From: Yponomeuta sedellus
Taxonomy: Eukaryota > Arthropoda > Insecta > Lepidoptera > Yponomeutidae
Reading direction: 5' to 3'
Length of the DNA: 64,000 nucleotides
Assembly: GCA_934045075.1 (NCBI GenBank)
Contig: OW203744.1
Span: forward strand, 5,953,795-6,017,794
Shown here: positions 62,166-64,000 of the stretch, in pieces
How the letters are laid out: each line of letters starts with the position of its first letter
Position numbering within the stretch: position 1 is the first letter of the stretch
The notes under the pieces: model-generated
Databases searched by the model: none
What the model was told of the DNA's origin: nothing
Seen by the model: the letters and a program-made list of their open reading frames with translations, nothing else
Position numbers and translations under genes: made by a program

Positions 62166-62344
62166 CCCTTAATTAGGACGTTTATAGGATACATCATACA
62201 CACAAAAACAAAACAAAACTACTTCACGCGCCGTACTCTAGTACAAACTACGGACAACATGCTGTAATTTCTAGACTTGTTAATAGGTACCTATAATTCA
62301 CGTTTCTCTGAAATTGACTTATTCTCATCTATAAAGTCTACTTC

Positions 62345-62590
62345 AAACATCAGGCTCTACACACACTCACACACCCACGTACACACATACACCCCTCCCT
62401 CTCCTCGCCCCGTCCACTTCCCAATTCCATTTAATTAAAACATATTAATATTTAATTTTCTCCACTGCTTGATATTGTATAGTAATATTTACAAGTGAAA
62501 TCTATTTTTGACTTTATTGTCACAATAACTGTTTGCAGATATCTTTTGTTATATTGTGCTGTTGGATTACCAAATAAAGAATAATAAATA
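62345..62590 (+). repeat. Retroelement 3' UTR, family U
   Basis: Partner of 17855-18085: CCTCGCCCCGTCCACTTCCC, ATTTTCTCCACTGCTTGATA, ending AATAAAGAATAATAAATA. Confidence 0.6.
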
Positions 62591-62591
62591 C

Positions 62592-62935
62592 ATCAACCCG
62601 TTATGTCCACACCGAGGGGCCCGAGTCTCTTTCCTCAGGAAGGTAGGTATAGGCCATACTCCACCACGGGGGCCAAGTCCAGGATTAGTGGAGGCTTCGA
62701 AGACTAGTGGCTGGTCTTACTGTCAAAAGTTTTCAAGCCGCCCATAAGGCCTCTGACTTGGCTTAACGACGCACCAACTGCTTAACGTGCTTTGCAAAGC
62801 ACGGAACCGCTCGGAAAAATATCACTAGCTTTAGTAATAGACGGTCACCCGTCCATGCTCTGAACGCGGGCTATGTTGCTTAACCTTCGTGATCGTTTAA
62901 GGTCACTCAGGCAGCCGGGGCTACAAGCGATACAT
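62592..62935 (-). mobile_element. 5S-derived SINE, subfamily B, near full length
   Basis: CATCAACCCGTTATGTCCAC on the left (3' end). On the right, minus sense, GGTTAAGCAACATAGCCCGC and ATGGACGGGTGACCGTCTAT give the 5S-like promoter. The upstream head is GTAGCCCCGGCTGCCTGAGT. Confidence 0.8.
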
Positions 62936-64000
62936 GGGATACATAAATAAAGGAATCTTATTATACAGTAAAACACATCACAGCCACTTTCATGCGTTTA
63001 TTTTTAATTTTTTAAAGAATGTAGGTACTTAGATTGTACGTTTTATGACTGATTTCGAAATGAGTAATGTGTTGTTCAATAAACACCGCATCGTTCGAGA
63101 AAATTAAGGAGGCGATTGTAAACAAAAATATTCTAAGTACTTAACAACTTTTTTGTAGGCACAAATTTTGCAAAATCCTATTACATTTAAGTATGAACAT
63201 TCACTTTCGTGTTTATATTGTAAGCTCAATTTTATCTACATTATAACAGAACAACATTCTCAACAATGGATGGCTGATAATTACACAATGTTTCATTAAA
63301 AATTATACCAAGCCCAAAAAAATATGTTATTTTAAAGTGCTACGTAAAAAATATTAAGTTTAATTTTTAGTGTTTTATCGCTCGGAAACCTAATTATTTT
63401 ACGAATGAAGTTTGAATTATGATACTATATTCTTTAAAATAAAAAACTTTTCTTCAAAAATTTTGATAAAAAAAATACACCGGCCACTAATTTAGTGCCA
63501 TTTCATTAAAATAGGTACAAATCATTAATCATTAAGATAGGTACAAATTAAATCATTTATTCACTATTATTATGCCTCGGGATAATTGTGTCTACTTAAA
63601 AATATAAGGTGTTATTTCTAAAAACATGATTCCTCTAAACACTTCTCAGAGGTACTTTAGATAATCTGTGGCCAAAAGAAAAACGTAACCACCGATTATT
63701 TAAACTGCCTCCAAGGAGTGTTTTAGAGGAATAGTGTTTATATAAATAAGACCGATAGTCTATATGGTACATATTGTTTGGTTCATACATAAGGGCACGT
63801 GTCGACTAGTACGGTTTCTACCCGGCACGGCGCGTCGTGTAAGCTTATCCACGTACACGGTTTCAACCCGGTTAGTAACCTTAGCCGGCCCCGTTTGCTT
63901 AGTAGGTACAATCGTTAATTATGGTAAGTTCAAAGTCAAAGACATTGTCAGCGCGTGGTATATGTAAAATAAAACTAAGCAAGTGATACAGGAGGGCTAT
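62936..64000. other. No gene seen to the right edge
   Basis: AT-rich DNA. An imperfect inverted pair ATTCCTCTAAACACT (63630) / AGTGTTTTAGAGGAAT (63717) encloses about 75 bp. A 63764-63967 frame has no recognisable feature. Confidence 0.4.

Noticed and set aside
63764..63967. 67-codon frame at the right end
   Set aside because: No homology pattern recognised and no supporting signals.

Overview
The window looks like a transposon-rich stretch of a lepidopteran (moth or butterfly) genome. Coding exons have spliceosomal introns. The DNA is AT-rich and holds many dispersed repeat types characteristic of Lepidoptera: Helitron termini ending in CTAG, several tRNA-derived SINEs, RTE- and CR1-type LINE tails, and many short elements with inverted termini. 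There is no bacterial-type gene organisation. All assignments come from reading the sequence; no database search was possible.

Host genes are few. (1) 1073-2052, minus strand: a three-exon gene assembled from clean phase-0 splice sites (187 residues, product not recognised), with E2F-like and CCAAT motifs just upstream. (2) 11529-12722, plus strand: a complete single-exon ceramide glucosyltransferase (397 residues) with all catalytic motifs. Nothing else reads convincingly as a host gene.

Mobile DNA fills most of the rest. 1-624 (minus) is the start of a retroelement gag-like ORF running off the left edge. 6640-10752 is a decayed RTE-type LINE split by a SINE dimer and by a DNA transposon. 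15707-16274 is a perfect tetranucleotide satellite of 142 units. 19766-20410 is a Gypsy integrase fragment. 25367-26796 is a second RTE-type reverse transcriptase. 27905-28222 is a broken Tc1/IS630-type transposase. About 32.4-37.8 kb is a nearly intact CR1/Jockey-group LINE. About 38-64 kb is a mosaic of SINEs, LINE tails, Helitrons and short inverted-repeat elements, often nested.

The most interesting signals are as follows. The LINE at 32.4-37.8 kb has ORF2 in the -1 frame of ORF1, an in-frame TTTAAAC heptamer in their 49-nt overlap, and an endonuclease catalytic Asn encoded upstream of the first ORF2 ATG; together these suggest programmed frameshifting. A SINE family with a 5S-rRNA-like head occurs about twelve times. 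A tRNA-derived SINE shows the same 5' inversion breakpoint in three independent insertions. Two 307-bp inverted-repeat elements sit exactly in CCWGG targets with only the central base duplicated. A 632-bp near-palindrome carries tRNA T-arm sequence in both arms.
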